Shown here: one piece after another, positions 1 to 10,254 of the stretch
How the letters are laid out: every line of letters begins with the position of its first letter
Position numbering within the stretch: the stretch's first letter is position 1
NCBI RefSeq assembly: GCF_014204865.1
Contig: NZ_JACHMG010000001.1
Span: 4,304,501 to 4,368,500, forward strand
Direction of reading: 5' to 3'
DNA from: Amycolatopsis jiangsuensis
GTDB taxonomy: Bacteria; Actinomycetota; Actinomycetes; Mycobacteriales; Pseudonocardiaceae
Length of the DNA: 64,000 bases
Translations under genes and position numbers: made by a program
Notes under the pieces: generated by a model
Databases searched by the model: none
Told to the model about the DNA's origin: nothing
Seen by the model: only the letters and a program-made list of their open reading frames with translations

Positions 1-2
1 CG

Positions 3-650
3 GCGGCACCGGAGTACGAGACACCGCTGCCGAGGCGGCGGAACTCGAAAATCGGCGGGGCCGCGTTCGGGCTGGCGGTGCTCGTGGCCGGCACCGGAGT
101 CGTGCTGAACCTCAGCGACGTGCCCTGGTTCTCCCTGCAGCACATCATCGGCATGGTGCTCGCCGTGCTCGGCGTCGGCATGGTGGCGGGCGCGTTCGTC
201 CGTGGTGGACGGGGACTGATCGGGCTGGCGGTACTGCTGTCGATCGGCGGCATGCTGCTGACCACGAGCACGTTCGGCGATCTCGACCTGCGCGGCGGAG
301 TCGGCGACCTGACCGCCACCCCGCGTACGGTGTCCGAGCTGCAGCCGGAGTACCACCACGCGGCCGGGCAGCTCGACCTCGACCTGACCCAGCTGCCGGC
401 GTCCGAGCCGATCACCACCACGGTCAGCAACGGCGCCGGTGACACCACCGTCACCGTGCCGGCGAACGCCGACGTGACCTACAGCTGCGAAACCAGCGCC
501 GGGGACGCCACCTGCTTCGGCCGTTCGACCGACGGCGTCGGGCAGGACCCGCTGACCGGCATCGACAACGGTGCCGACGGACCGGGTGGACAGAAGATCA
601 CTCTCCACGTCACCAACGGCGTGGGCACTGTGGAGGTGCGCCGTGGCTGA
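3..650 (+). CDS. PspC/LiaF-like membrane protein, 3' part
   Basis: The reading frame is open from the first base, so the 5' end lies outside the window. The visible 215 residues begin with a short Arg-rich cytosolic stretch, then three hydrophobic segments (around residues 15-36, 42-64 and 70-88). A soluble C-terminal half follows, with Thr/Val-rich strands and two cysteines (motifs YSCET and ATCFG). This plan of membrane helices followed by a beta-rich tail fits actinobacterial PspC-domain proteins with a LiaF/toastrack-like tail, which are linked to envelope stress. The PspC domain itself would lie upstream and cannot be seen, so the family name is an inference. It overlaps the next gene by 8 bases, so the two are probably cotranscribed. 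Confidence 0.7.
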   Translation, partial: AAPEYETPLPRRRNSKIGGAAFGLAVLVAGTGVVLNLSDVPWFSLQHIIGMVLAVLGVGMVAGAFVRGGRGLIGLAVLLSIGGMLLTTSTFGDLDLRGGVGDLTATPRTVSELQPEYHHAAGQLDLDLTQLPASEPITTTVSNGAGDTTVTVPANADVTYSCETSAGDATCFGRSTDGVGQDPLTGIDNGADGPGGQKITLHVTNGVGTVEVRRG

Positions 651-873
651 GAACCCGTACTCCTACGACGAGCCGAAGTCCCCGGCGCGCCGGGGCGGCG
701 TGGATGTGGTGACCCTCGTGGTCGGCATCGCGACCCTGCTGGTTTCGGGTTATGTGCTCACCGACGGGGCCAGCTGGCTGCCGACCTTCGACTTCCGGTG
801 GATCGTCGCGGGCGGCGCGGTGTTCATCGGGGTGCTGATGCTCGCCTCGTCGTTCGGCCGCCGGCGGCGCTGA
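643..873 (+). CDS. small two-helix membrane protein
   Basis: This is a 76-residue protein starting at GTG 643, chosen because a GGAGG ribosome site sits 6 bases upstream at 632-636. The start lies inside the end of the preceding gene, which suggests translational coupling. After a polar N-terminus there are two predicted membrane helices (about residues 22-40 and 50-68) and a basic RRRR end. I recognise no named family. Position and size suggest an accessory to the upstream PspC/LiaF-like protein. Membrane location is clear from the sequence; the function is unknown. Confidence 0.75.
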   Translation: MAENPYSYDEPKSPARRGGVDVVTLVVGIATLLVSGYVLTDGASWLPTFDFRWIVAGGAVFIGVLMLASSFGRRRR

Positions 874-888
874 GGCGGACGCGGCGTG

Positions 889-929
889 CAGGCCTCCTCG
901 CGGGAACCGGATTCCGCGAAGGAGGCCTG
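889..929. terminator. hairpin between convergent genes
   Basis: A near-perfect inverted repeat has arms caggcctcctcgcggga (889-905) and ttccgcgaaggaggcctg (912-929). It lies between the 76-aa gene and guaA, which converge here, so it may end transcripts from both sides. There is no T-tract. The arms and loop resemble those of the hairpin at 36331-36377. Confidence 0.6.
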
Positions 930-937
930 GACGGCGT

Positions 938-2494
<1,557 letters not shown>

Positions 2495-2614
2495 CTACGA
2501 CCTCCAGGCGAATGAGCGCTTTTGCCGACCATCGTCCCAGGTGGGCCGCGTCACGTCGGCGCTGGCCCCGGAACGAGGACCGGGACTGACCGCGATCGGG
2601 CATACCGTGCCGCC

Positions 2615-3163
2615 ATGACTGTCGACTGGACCACCGAACTCGCCGAGCAGCTCGACTGGCACTGGCAGAACCACGTGCGCGAGCGGCTGGCGGGAATCAC
2701 CGACGACGAGTACTTCTGGCAGCCGGTTCCGGACTGCTGGACCGTGCGCCCGCGTGCGGAGCGGCCGGACGGCCCGGGCACCGGCGATTTCACCATCGAC
2801 TTCGCCTTCCCCGAGCCGGCGCCGCCCCCGGTGACCACGATCGCTTGGCGGCTGGCGCACATCATCGTCGGCGTGCTGGGGATGCGCGCTGCGTCGCACT
2901 TCGGCGGCCCGCCGATGAGCTACGACACCTTCCCGTACGCGGGCACTGCCGGCGAAGCGCTGCAGCAGCTCGACGACGCCTACGCGACCTGGATCGCCGG
3001 CGTGCGCGAGCTCGAAGCGGAAGGCCTCGCGCGGCCGTGCGGACCGGCGGAGGGACCGTACGCCGACGCTCCGCTCGCCAAGCTGATCCTGCACATCAAC
3101 CGGGAGACTATTCACCACTCAGCGGAGGTACTCCTGATGCGCGACCTCTACCGGAGCCGCTGA
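2615..3163 (+). CDS. DinB-family protein
   Basis: A 182-residue soluble protein from ATG 2615 (MTVDWTTELAEQLDWHW); the open frame further upstream would run into the guaA promoter region and is not used. It has the four-helix DinB/YfiT-like pattern: a Trp/His-rich first helix, the TIAWRLAHI histidine motif, and a C-terminal HINRETIHH motif supplying further potential metal ligands. Members of this superfamily are metal-binding enzymes or thiol-dependent transferases, often using mycothiol or bacillithiol in related families. The substrate is unknown. It is divergent from guaA with a 120-bp shared upstream region. Confidence 0.85.
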   Translation: MTVDWTTELAEQLDWHWQNHVRERLAGITDDEYFWQPVPDCWTVRPRAERPDGPGTGDFTIDFAFPEPAPPPVTTIAWRLAHIIVGVLGMRAASHFGGPPMSYDTFPYAGTAGEALQQLDDAYATWIAGVRELEAEGLARPCGPAEGPYADAPLAKLILHINRETIHHSAEVLLMRDLYRSR

Positions 3164-3257
3164 ACTGCGAAGGTCCCCTGCGTGGGTGTCGCCGGGAATG
3201 AATCCCGGCGTTCGCGACTCGGCACCGGGTGAGGGCAACCACCAGGAAAGGACCTTC

Positions 3258-4292
3258 ATGCGAGCGACACTCATCTACGGCGCGGGCGACGTCCGAGTGG
3301 AGACGGTGCCGGACCCGAAGCTGGTCGAGCCCACCGACGCCCTCGTCCGGATCACGCGGGCGTGCATCTGCGGCAGTGACCTGTGGCCGTACGGCAGCCT
3401 GCCGGTACAGGAGCGGGGACGGCCGATCGGGCACGAATTCCTCGGCATCGTCGAGGAAACCGGTGCGGAGGTGACCAGCGTGCGCAAGGGCGACCTGGTC
3501 GTGGCGCCGTTCCTGTACTCCGACGGCACCTGCGAGTTCTGCCGGGAAGGGCTGCAGAGCTCGTGCCTGCACGGCGGCGGCTGGGGCCAGAATGGCGTCG
3601 ACGGCGGACAGGGCGAGGCGGCCCGGGTACCGCAGGCGGACGGCACGCTCGTGAAGCTGCCCCACACCGAGGACGCCGATCTGCTGGCGTCGATGCTCAC
3701 GCTGTCGGACGTGTTCGCCACCGGGCACCACGCCGCGGTCACCGCGGGCGTTCGCGAGGGCAGCTCGGTGACCGTGATCGGGGACGGCGCGGTCGGCCTG
3801 TCCGCAGTGCTGGCCGCGAAGCGTCTCGGCGCCGAGCGGATCGTCCTCATGGGACGTCACCAGGAGCGGACCGACCTCGGCCGCGATTTCGGTGCCACGG
3901 ACGTGGTGGCCGAGCGTGGCGACGAGGGCATCGCGAAGGTCCGTGATCTGACCGGCGGCCGGGGCACGCACGCCGTGCTCGAATGCGTGGGCACGCTGCC
4001 CGCGTTCGAGATGGGGCTGGGCGTGGTGCGCCCCGGTGGCGCGCTGAGCCGCGTGGGCGTGCCGCAGTACGCGGAGGGTCCGATCGGGCGGCCGCTGTTC
4101 TCGAACAACATCACCGTTACCGGGGGCGTCGCACCGGCCCGGCACTACATCCCGGAGCTGCTGCCCGACGTGCTCGACGGCCGCTACCAGCCGGGTCGCG
4201 TGTTCGACCGGACCATCGGCATCGAGGACGTCCCTGCTGGTTACCAGGCGATGGCCGACCGTGAGGCGTTGAAGGTGCTCGTGGCGTTCTGA
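3258..4292 (+). CDS. zinc-dependent alcohol dehydrogenase
   Basis: A 344-residue medium-chain dehydrogenase from ATG 3258, with ribosome site GGAAAGGA just upstream. The catalytic zinc ligands fit Cys38 in the CICGSD motif and His59-Glu60 in GHEF. A partial structural-zinc lobe (TCEFC...SSC) shows three cysteines rather than four. The coenzyme domain has a GDGAVG dinucleotide loop near residue 175. It should oxidise or reduce an alcohol/aldehyde pair with NAD(P); the substrate is not predictable. The aldehyde dehydrogenase 44 bp downstream on the same strand suggests a two-step oxidation of an alcohol to an acid. Confidence 0.92.
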   Translation: MRATLIYGAGDVRVETVPDPKLVEPTDALVRITRACICGSDLWPYGSLPVQERGRPIGHEFLGIVEETGAEVTSVRKGDLVVAPFLYSDGTCEFCREGLQSSCLHGGGWGQNGVDGGQGEAARVPQADGTLVKLPHTEDADLLASMLTLSDVFATGHHAAVTAGVREGSSVTVIGDGAVGLSAVLAAKRLGAERIVLMGRHQERTDLGRDFGATDVVAERGDEGIAKVRDLTGGRGTHAVLECVGTLPAFEMGLGVVRPGGALSRVGVPQYAEGPIGRPLFSNNITVTGGVAPARHYIPELLPDVLDGRYQPGRVFDRTIGIEDVPAGYQAMADREALKVLVAF

Positions 4293-4335
4293 CGCCGACG
4301 TGCCTCGTCCGGCGCAGCCGAATACCTTGGTGCGC

Positions 4336-5781
4336 ATGGACACGATCACTCCACAGCCGCGGGCCGCGTGGGTCGCCGGGCGGGCCGAGCAGGGCGCGAG
4401 CACGCTGGTGGTGCGCCACCCGCTGGACGGCAGCGAGGTCGCGACCGTCGCGGTGCCCGGCCCGGAGCAGGTGGAACGGGCGGTGGCCGCGGCGGCCGCG
4501 GTCGCGAAGGAGTTCCGGCGCAGCCCCGCGCATCTGCGCGCCGGCGCGCTGGAGCACGTGTCCCGCGGCCTGGCGGCCCGTGCGGAGGAGATCGCCGAGG
4601 TGATCACCGCCGAGAACGGCAAGCCGCTGAAATGGGCCGAAGCAGAGGTCAACCGGGCGGTGTCGGTGTTCCGGATCGCGGCCGAGGAGGCCCGGCGGTT
4701 CAGCGGCGACGTGCAGCGGCTTGACGCCGACCCATCCGGGGACGCTCGGCTGGCGCTCACCCGGCGGGTGCCGCGCGGGCCGGTGCTCGGCATCGCTCCG
4801 TTCAACTTTCCGCTGAACCTGGTGGCGCACAAGGTCGCGCCTGCGCTCGCGGTCGGGGCGCCGATCGTCGTGAAGCCCGCGCCGCGCACGCCGCTGTCCG
4901 CGCTCGTGCTCGGCGAACTGCTGGCCGAGACGGAGCTGCCGGAAGGCGCCTTTTCGGTGCTGCCGCTGGGCAACGGGGAAACGCAGGCGCTGGTCGCCGA
5001 CCCGCGGCTGCCGGTGGTGTCGTTCACCGGTTCCGGACCGGTCGGCTGGTCGATCGCCGATGCCGTGCCGCGCAAGCACGTGGTCCTGGAGCTGGGTGGC
5101 AACGCGGCGGCCGTGGTCCTGCGCGACTGGCCGGATCCGGAGGGCGCCGCGTACCGCATCGCGACCTTCGGCAACTACCAGGCCGGGCAGTCCTGCATCG
5201 CGGTGCAGCGGGTGATCGTGGATTCGGCGATCGCGGACGAATTCGTGCCCGCGCTCGTGGAAGCGGTGGAGTCGCAGCAGACCGGCGATCCCTACGACCG
5301 CAACACCGACGTCGGCCCGGTCGTCGACGAGGCAGCCGCCGAGCGGATCATCGCGTGGGTCGAGGAGGCGGTGGCCGGGGGCGCCCGGGTGCTCACCGGA
5401 GGCACCCGCGAGGGCACCGCCGTCGCGCCGACGGTCCTCGCCGACGTCCCGGCGGACGCGAAGGCGTGGGCGGAGGAGATCTTCGGCCCGGTACTGGCGG
5501 TGTCCGTTGTGGACGGTGTGGACGAAGCCCTTGCCGCGGTGAACGATTCGGCCTACGGCCTGCAGGCCGGCGTGTTCACCAGCGATGTGCAGCTGGCCTT
5601 CCACGCGTCCGCGGAGCTGGAGGTGGGCGGCGTGATCATCGGCGACGTGCCGTCCTACCGCGCGGACCAGATGCCCTACGGCGGGGTGAAAGGCTCCGGC
5701 CTCGGCCGGGAAGGCGTGCTCTCGGCAATGCACGACCTCACCGCGGAGCAGGTCACGGTGTTCACCGGCGTGGAGCTGTAG
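4336..5781 (+). CDS. aldehyde dehydrogenase family protein
   Basis: A 481-residue NAD(P)-dependent aldehyde dehydrogenase starting at ATG 4336. The cofactor-binding FTGSGPVGW motif, the catalytic glutamate in LELGGN (about residue 252) and the catalytic Cys287 in GQSCIAVQR are present. The C-terminal region has EEIFGPVLAV and the usual MPYGGVKGSGLGREG tail motif. Length is normal. Placed directly after the alcohol dehydrogenase, it probably completes oxidation of the same substrate to a carboxylic acid. The sequence does not identify which aldehyde. Confidence 0.93.
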   Translation: MDTITPQPRAAWVAGRAEQGASTLVVRHPLDGSEVATVAVPGPEQVERAVAAAAAVAKEFRRSPAHLRAGALEHVSRGLAARAEEIAEVITAENGKPLKWAEAEVNRAVSVFRIAAEEARRFSGDVQRLDADPSGDARLALTRRVPRGPVLGIAPFNFPLNLVAHKVAPALAVGAPIVVKPAPRTPLSALVLGELLAETELPEGAFSVLPLGNGETQALVADPRLPVVSFTGSGPVGWSIADAVPRKHVVLELGGNAAAVVLRDWPDPEGAAYRIATFGNYQAGQSCIAVQRVIVDSAIADEFVPALVEAVESQQTGDPYDRNTDVGPVVDEAAAERIIAWVEEAVAGGARVLTGGTREGTAVAPTVLADVPADAKAWAEEIFGPVLAVSVVDGVDEALAAVNDSAYGLQAGVFTSDVQLAFHASAELEVGGVIIGDVPSYRADQMPYGGVKGSGLGREGVLSAMHDLTAEQVTVFTGVEL

Positions 5782-5784
5782 CCG

Positions 5785-5803
5785 CGGGAAGGCCTTGCGT
5801 CAC
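5785..5803. repeat. 19-bp direct repeat, copy 1
   Basis: The 19 bases cgggaaggccttgcgtcac recur perfectly at 6219-6237. The two copies bracket the decayed SDR region and each lies at the 3' end of a gene (aldehyde dehydrogenase here, BBE-like oxidase at the other). Confidence 0.8.
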
Positions 5804-6012
5804 CCACATGGTGATCGCGAGACGTCATCATCGACATTCGCGGTGGTGTCGCCGGACTCGGGGCTGCGGGCGATTCCCGCGTTGAGCAAAAGCAGCCCCG
5901 GACTGTCAAACGTGCCGCGCGCACGCTCGACGAGCGCGTCCAGGCCGTCGAGGTCCGCGATGCCGTTGCGGACGGCGAGGACGGCGATCGCTCCTTGCCC
6001 GATCGAACCCAC
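5800..6012 (-). pseudogene. short-chain dehydrogenase remnant
   Basis: On the minus strand a short frame reads through IADLDGLDALVERARG and then LLLLNAGIAR, the central strand and NAG(I) motif of the short-chain dehydrogenase/reductase fold. The N-terminal glycine-rich cofactor loop and the catalytic YxxxK region are both missing. The remainder of the 452-base gap between the aldehyde dehydrogenase and the BBE-like oxidase (5782-6233) has only another short plus-strand frame (about 6050-6205, with LAVDVASERSIEAG) that may be a scrap of a second gene. I read the region as decayed coding DNA. Confidence 0.6.
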
Positions 6013-6218
6013 GGCGGCGTCGAGCGCGGCCTGCGTCCGGCCGGTAAGTCACCCGGCTCCCGAGGCCGCGGCCAGCCTCGGCACGCTGGCCGTCGACGTG
6101 GCGTCCGAACGGTCGATCGAGGCCGGCTACCGCGACTTCGGGCCCCTTGCCCGCGCTGCCTTCGCGGAAATCACCGAGACCGCCGCCGTCCTCGATGCCG
6201 GCTGAACGCTTCGCACTC

Positions 6219-6237
6219 CGGGAAGGCCTTGCGTCAC
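6219..6237. repeat. 19-bp direct repeat, copy 2
   Basis: This is identical to 5785-5803. This copy overlaps the stop codon of the BBE-like oxidase gene (TGA at 6234-6236 on the minus strand). Confidence 0.8.
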
Positions 6238-7685
6238 GCGGTCTGGGCGAAGGCGAACACCCCGTCCGGGTCGAGTGTCCGGGTGAGCTGGTCCAGGCGG
6301 CCGGCGTTGTCGCCGTAGTACGCGGCCTTCCAGTCCGGCAGGTCCGGATCGATGTAGTTCACGTAGCCGCCACCCGCGCCCGCGTCGGCCAATCCACTGA
6401 CCACAGTGGACAACGACTTGCGCGCGCTCGGCTGGTTCGCGCTCGTGGCCGGCGCGTAGACCTGGATGCTGGCCAACGCTTTCCGGTGCCAGAAGGCGGT
6501 GTCGGTGGGCGCGACGTCGCCGACCGCGCCGCCGAGGCCGTCGATCAGCAGGTCCATGCCCTGGTGTCCGGCGGCGAGGTCGCTGACCTTTCCGCCGTCG
6601 ACCGGATCGGTGATGATCCGTGACGATCCCACGAACGTCTGCCGTTGTGAGCTGCCGGAGAAGTAGTCCATCGCCGCGCCGTAGCTCAGCGTTTTCCTCG
6701 TGCGGCTGGACGGCGTGGCTTCCAGCTCGGCCAGCAACGGCGTCAGCTGCGCGGAGCTGCCCACGAACGCACCGCCGACCCGGCAGGACACGCTGGAACC
6801 GCCGGAGAGCACGATGTTCGACCACAGCTCCGGCGGCGTACCGGGCAGCCAGCGCTGCCACGCGTCGAGCACGTCGCCGGCCGAACCGGCCGGGAAGTGC
6901 AGGGAGAACACCGTGACGGTCGGTGCTTCGACGGTCTCGAAGGTGAAGGACGTGACCACGCCGAAGTTCCCGCCGCCACCGCCGCGCAGCGCCCAGAACA
7001 GGTCGCTCTCGCTGTCCGCGCTCGCCGTGCGCAGCTGTCCGTCCGGGGTCACGAGCTGCGCCGAGGTGAGCCGATCGCAGGTCAGGCCGTATTTGCGGGT
7101 CAGCACGCCGATGCCGCCGCCGAGGGTGAGCCCGGCGATGCCGACCGTCGGGCACGAGCCCGCGGGCAGACAGCGCCCGGCCGTGGCCAGCGCGGAATAC
7201 ACGTCACCGAGCTGGGCACCGGCGCCGATCACCACCTGGTCACCGTGGACGTCCACCTGGGACATTCCGCCGACGTCGACGACCAAACCCTTGTCCGGCG
7301 CGGAGTATCCGGCGTAGCTGTGCCCACCGCTGCGGGCGGCGATCGGCACCCGGCGACCCGCCGCTTCCACACAGGCCTGCACGTCCTCCGGCTTGGTGCA
7401 CTTGGCGACCGCGACCGGCTTGTTGCCGTCGAACAACGGGTTGAACGCACGTTTCGCGGTGGCGAACCCGCCGTCGTCGGACAGCACCAGCTCGCCACTC
7501 AGCTTGCCACGCAAGGCCTCCCAGTCCGGTGGCCCGGACGGCTTCGCGCTCGTCGAAGGTGGCAGGGAGGTGGCCGACGTGCTCGGCTGCCGCGCGGGCG
7601 GCGGCGTGGCCCCGCACGCCGCGGCCGCCGCACCGACCGCGCCGAGCCCGGCTGCCCGCAGAAACGTCCTTCTCCCGACTGTCAT
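6234..7685 (-). CDS. secreted BBE-like FAD oxidase
   Basis: A 483-residue flavoprotein of the berberine-bridge-enzyme type. The N-terminus has a twin-arginine signal (GRRTFLRAAGLG) ending in AAAAACG, which also looks like a lipobox, so it may be a Tat-exported lipoprotein. The FAD domain has the GGHSYAGYS histidine and the GSCPTVGIAG cysteine that in this family bind FAD bicovalently. The C-terminal BBE segment has the NYIDPDL motif near the end. Such enzymes oxidise sugars, alkaloid-like or polyketide substrates with oxygen; the substrate here is unknown. It is the last of four minus-strand genes from guaB3, although the gaps suggest separate units. Confidence 0.92.
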   Translation of the reverse strand: MTVGRRTFLRAAGLGAVGAAAAACGATPPPARQPSTSATSLPPSTSAKPSGPPDWEALRGKLSGELVLSDDGGFATAKRAFNPLFDGNKPVAVAKCTKPEDVQACVEAAGRRVPIAARSGGHSYAGYSAPDKGLVVDVGGMSQVDVHGDQVVIGAGAQLGDVYSALATAGRCLPAGSCPTVGIAGLTLGGGIGVLTRKYGLTCDRLTSAQLVTPDGQLRTASADSESDLFWALRGGGGGNFGVVTSFTFETVEAPTVTVFSLHFPAGSAGDVLDAWQRWLPGTPPELWSNIVLSGGSSVSCRVGGAFVGSSAQLTPLLAELEATPSSRTRKTLSYGAAMDYFSGSSQRQTFVGSSRIITDPVDGGKVSDLAAGHQGMDLLIDGLGGAVGDVAPTDTAFWHRKALASIQVYAPATSANQPSARKSLSTVVSGLADAGAGGGYVNYIDPDLPDWKAAYYGDNAGRLDQLTRTLDPDGVFAFAQTA

Positions 7686-7768
7686 ACCCGTGGGACGCTA
7701 CGGGCGGCCGGTCGGTTGCGCCACCCGGACGGCCGCGGCGGAGTCCTTTTCGGACTCGGCGGCGGGCT

Positions 7769-8458
7769 TCAGATCAGCGAAGCCAGTTCCGGCACCGGCC
7801 CGCTCAGCTCGGCACCGTCGCCACGACCGGTGAGCCAGGCCAGCACGGTCGCGGGCGTGCCGGTCACGAGGTCACCGCCCTCCCCCACCGTCCAGGTCCG
7901 GACGCCGTCGCCGAGCCGGAACGACGGCAGCGGGCGCGGGCACATCCGGATCAGGTTCGCGACCACGTCGTCGAGGTGGTCGCCGAGCAAGGCGACGGCG
8001 GCGGCGAGATCGTGCCCGGCGGCCAGGTCGGCCAGGTGGATGGTGGTCTCGGCCAGCCGCATGGTGAGCACGTCGGCACCGGTGATCGGCTGCCCGAGGC
8101 GGGCACGCACCGGCGCGGACCACGCCTGGGCCGGCAGCCGCACGGCCTGGTCAAGCAGGGCCCGCCCGGACGTCACGACGTCGGCAACGATCTCTTCGCC
8201 ACCGCGGCGGGCACCAGCCTCGATGTCGTCGTCCCGCGCGGTGCCGGGACCGTACATCGGGTGCTCGACGCCGGTTTCGGCCCAGGTCAGCAGGTTGCCG
8301 AGGCCGTCGGCGTTGCGGGCGAGGTGGGTGAGCAGGTGCGCACGTGTCCAGCCGGGCAGGGCGCTCGGCGCGCCGAACGCCTCCGCGGGCAGGTCGCGGG
8401 CAACCCGTTCCCACTCCTCGTGCAGCTCCCGGATGCGGTCGACCGCAGTTGCGTTCAC
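7769..8458 (-). CDS. maleylpyruvate isomerase family protein
   Basis: A 229-residue protein from GTG 8458; the longer open frame upstream overlaps the GMC gene and is rejected. The N-terminal half carries the mycothiol-dependent isomerase/DinB-like motif ALPGWTRAHLLTHLARNAD, with histidines suited to metal binding, followed by an ETTIHLADLAAGHD helix. The C-terminal part (TWTVGEGGDLVTGTPATVL) resembles the sterol-carrier-like tail of these proteins. Members use mycothiol as cofactor for isomerisation or transfer. Mycothiol is an actinobacterial thiol, consistent with the host. The substrate is unknown. Confidence 0.88.
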   Translation of the reverse strand: MNATAVDRIRELHEEWERVARDLPAEAFGAPSALPGWTRAHLLTHLARNADGLGNLLTWAETGVEHPMYGPGTARDDDIEAGARRGGEEIVADVVTSGRALLDQAVRLPAQAWSAPVRARLGQPITGADVLTMRLAETTIHLADLAAGHDLAAAVALLGDHLDDVVANLIRMCPRPLPSFRLGDGVRTWTVGEGGDLVTGTPATVLAWLTGRGDGAELSGPVPELASLI

Positions 8459-8474
8459 CAGGCGATAGTAGGGC

Positions 8475-10181
8475 TCAGCGACGCAGCGCGGCAGGTGCGT
8501 CCGCCGGAACCGCCGGGTTCTTCGGGGCCACCGGGTCCAACCGCCGGTAGCCCTCGCGCTGGTCCGGCCGGCGGTCCGGCTCACCCTTGTTGGGCCAGAA
8601 CGAGAACGCCCGCTCGGCCTGCGCCGTGATGGTGAGCGACGGGTTCACGCCGAGGTTCGCAGTGATCGCCGAACCGTCCACAACGGACAGCCCGGGATAG
8701 CCGAAGACCCGGTGGTACGGGTCGATCACACCGGCGTCCGCGCTGTCGCCGATCGGTACCCCGCCGATGAAGTGCGCGGTGAGCGGGATGTCGAAGATCT
8801 CGCCCCAGGTGCCGCCGGCGATGCCGCCGATGTGCTCGGCGGCTCGTTGGTTCGCCTCGTGCCCGGCCGGAATGAAGCTGGGGTTCGGCTCGCCGTGCCC
8901 CTGCCGGGAGGTGTACTTGCGACGCCCGAACAGGCCGCGCCGGGTGTAGGTGGTGATGGAGTTGTCGAGGCTTTGCATCACCAGCAGGATCACTGTGCGC
9001 TCGCTCCACCGGTGCGCGTTGAGCAGCTTCGCGGCCTGCACCGGATGCTTGACCAGGAACGTGACCGCCTGCCGCCAGCGCGGCACCGGGGAGGACCCGT
9101 CGGTGGCGATCGTCTGCAGCAGGCTCATCGCGTTGCTGCCCTTGCCGTAGCGCACCGGCTCGATGTGGGTGTTCTCGTCAGGGTGAATCGACGAGGTGAT
9201 CGCGACGCCCCGGCTGAAGTCGCGGTTCTCGTCCACAGTGGTGCGTCCGGCGCCGATGATGGCCTCGGAGTTCGTGCGCGTGAGCTCCCCGAGCCTGCCG
9301 GAGAGCTTCGGCAGCGCACCGGTGTCCTTCATGCGGTGCAGCAGGTTCTGCGTGCCCCAGGTACCGGCGGCGAACACCACCTGTGAGGCGGTGACGGTGG
9401 TGCGGAACCGTTTCGAGCGGGTACCGGTCTTCTGCAGCCTGATCTCGTAACCCGCGCCGCCAGGGCGCACGGACGTGACCGTGGTGAGCGGAATGACCTG
9501 CGCGCCGTCCTTCTCCGCGAGGTACAGGTAGTTCTTCACCAGCGTGTTCTTCGCCCCGACCCGGCAGCCGGTCATGCACGAGCCACATTCCGTGCAGCCG
9601 ACGCGGTCCGGTCCGGCACCGCCGAAGTACGGGTCCGGTACCGACTCCCCCGGCCTGCCGAAGTGCACGCCGACCGGGGTCGGGTGGAACGATCCGGCCA
9701 CCTCCATGTCGCGCGCGACCTGGCGCATCACCACGTCCGACGGCGTGATCGTGGGATTCGTGACCACCCCGAGCATCCGGCTGGCCTGGTCGTAGTGCGG
9801 CGCCAGCTCCAACTCCCAGTCGGTGATGTGCGCCCACTGCCGGTCGGCGTAGAACGGCTCGAGCGGGCGGTACAACGTGTTCGCGTACACCAGCGAACCT
9901 CCGCCGACGCCCGCGCCCGCCAGCACCATCACATCGTTGAGCAGGTGGATGCGCTGGATGCCGTAGCAACCGAGCTGCGGGGCCCAGAGGTAGCGCTTGA
10001 GATCCCACGACGTCTTCGCGAACTCGTCGTCGGCGAAGCGCCGCCCGGCCTCGACGACCGCGACCCGGTAGCCCTTCTCGGTCAGCCGCAGCGCCGCGAC
10101 ACTGCCGCCGAACCCGGAGCCCACCACGACGACGTCGTAGTCCGGCTCGTTCCGCCCTGTGGTGGTGTTACTGGCAGTCAC
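8475..10181 (-). CDS. choD: GMC oxidoreductase, cholesterol-oxidase-like
   Basis: A 568-residue FAD-dependent enzyme starting at GTG 10181. The N-terminal Rossmann motif VVVVGSGFGGSVAALRL binds FAD. A Cys-rich segment (GCTECGSCMTGC) in the middle is unusual for plain GMC oxidases but typical of the ChoD-type branch. The C-terminal FAD/active-site region reads HFIGGVPIGDS...VVDGSAITANLGVNPSLTITA. In M. tuberculosis choD sits next to guaB3 as here, which supports the assignment. Substrate specificity for sterols is uncertain, because ChoD enzymes are not always true cholesterol oxidases. Confidence 0.88.
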   Translation of the reverse strand: MTASNTTTGRNEPDYDVVVVGSGFGGSVAALRLTEKGYRVAVVEAGRRFADDEFAKTSWDLKRYLWAPQLGCYGIQRIHLLNDVMVLAGAGVGGGSLVYANTLYRPLEPFYADRQWAHITDWELELAPHYDQASRMLGVVTNPTITPSDVVMRQVARDMEVAGSFHPTPVGVHFGRPGESVPDPYFGGAGPDRVGCTECGSCMTGCRVGAKNTLVKNYLYLAEKDGAQVIPLTTVTSVRPGGAGYEIRLQKTGTRSKRFRTTVTASQVVFAAGTWGTQNLLHRMKDTGALPKLSGRLGELTRTNSEAIIGAGRTTVDENRDFSRGVAITSSIHPDENTHIEPVRYGKGSNAMSLLQTIATDGSSPVPRWRQAVTFLVKHPVQAAKLLNAHRWSERTVILLVMQSLDNSITTYTRRGLFGRRKYTSRQGHGEPNPSFIPAGHEANQRAAEHIGGIAGGTWGEIFDIPLTAHFIGGVPIGDSADAGVIDPYHRVFGYPGLSVVDGSAITANLGVNPSLTITAQAERAFSFWPNKGEPDRRPDQREGYRRLDPVAPKNPAVPADAPAALRR

Positions 10182-10254
10182 ACCTTGGAGCGTAACCCCG
10201 CCGGATCCTCCTGACCAGAGGTAAGTTACCGGCCAGTTAGGTCACGTCGGCCGC

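Noticed and set aside
3108..5174. 688-residue minus-strand open frame
   Set aside because: It lies antisense to the alcohol and aldehyde dehydrogenase genes, which have clear motifs.
10200..10254. KstR-type operator upstream of the choD-like gene
   Set aside because: The AGTTA-containing sequence does not show the AAC-N2-GTT core of the KstR motif.
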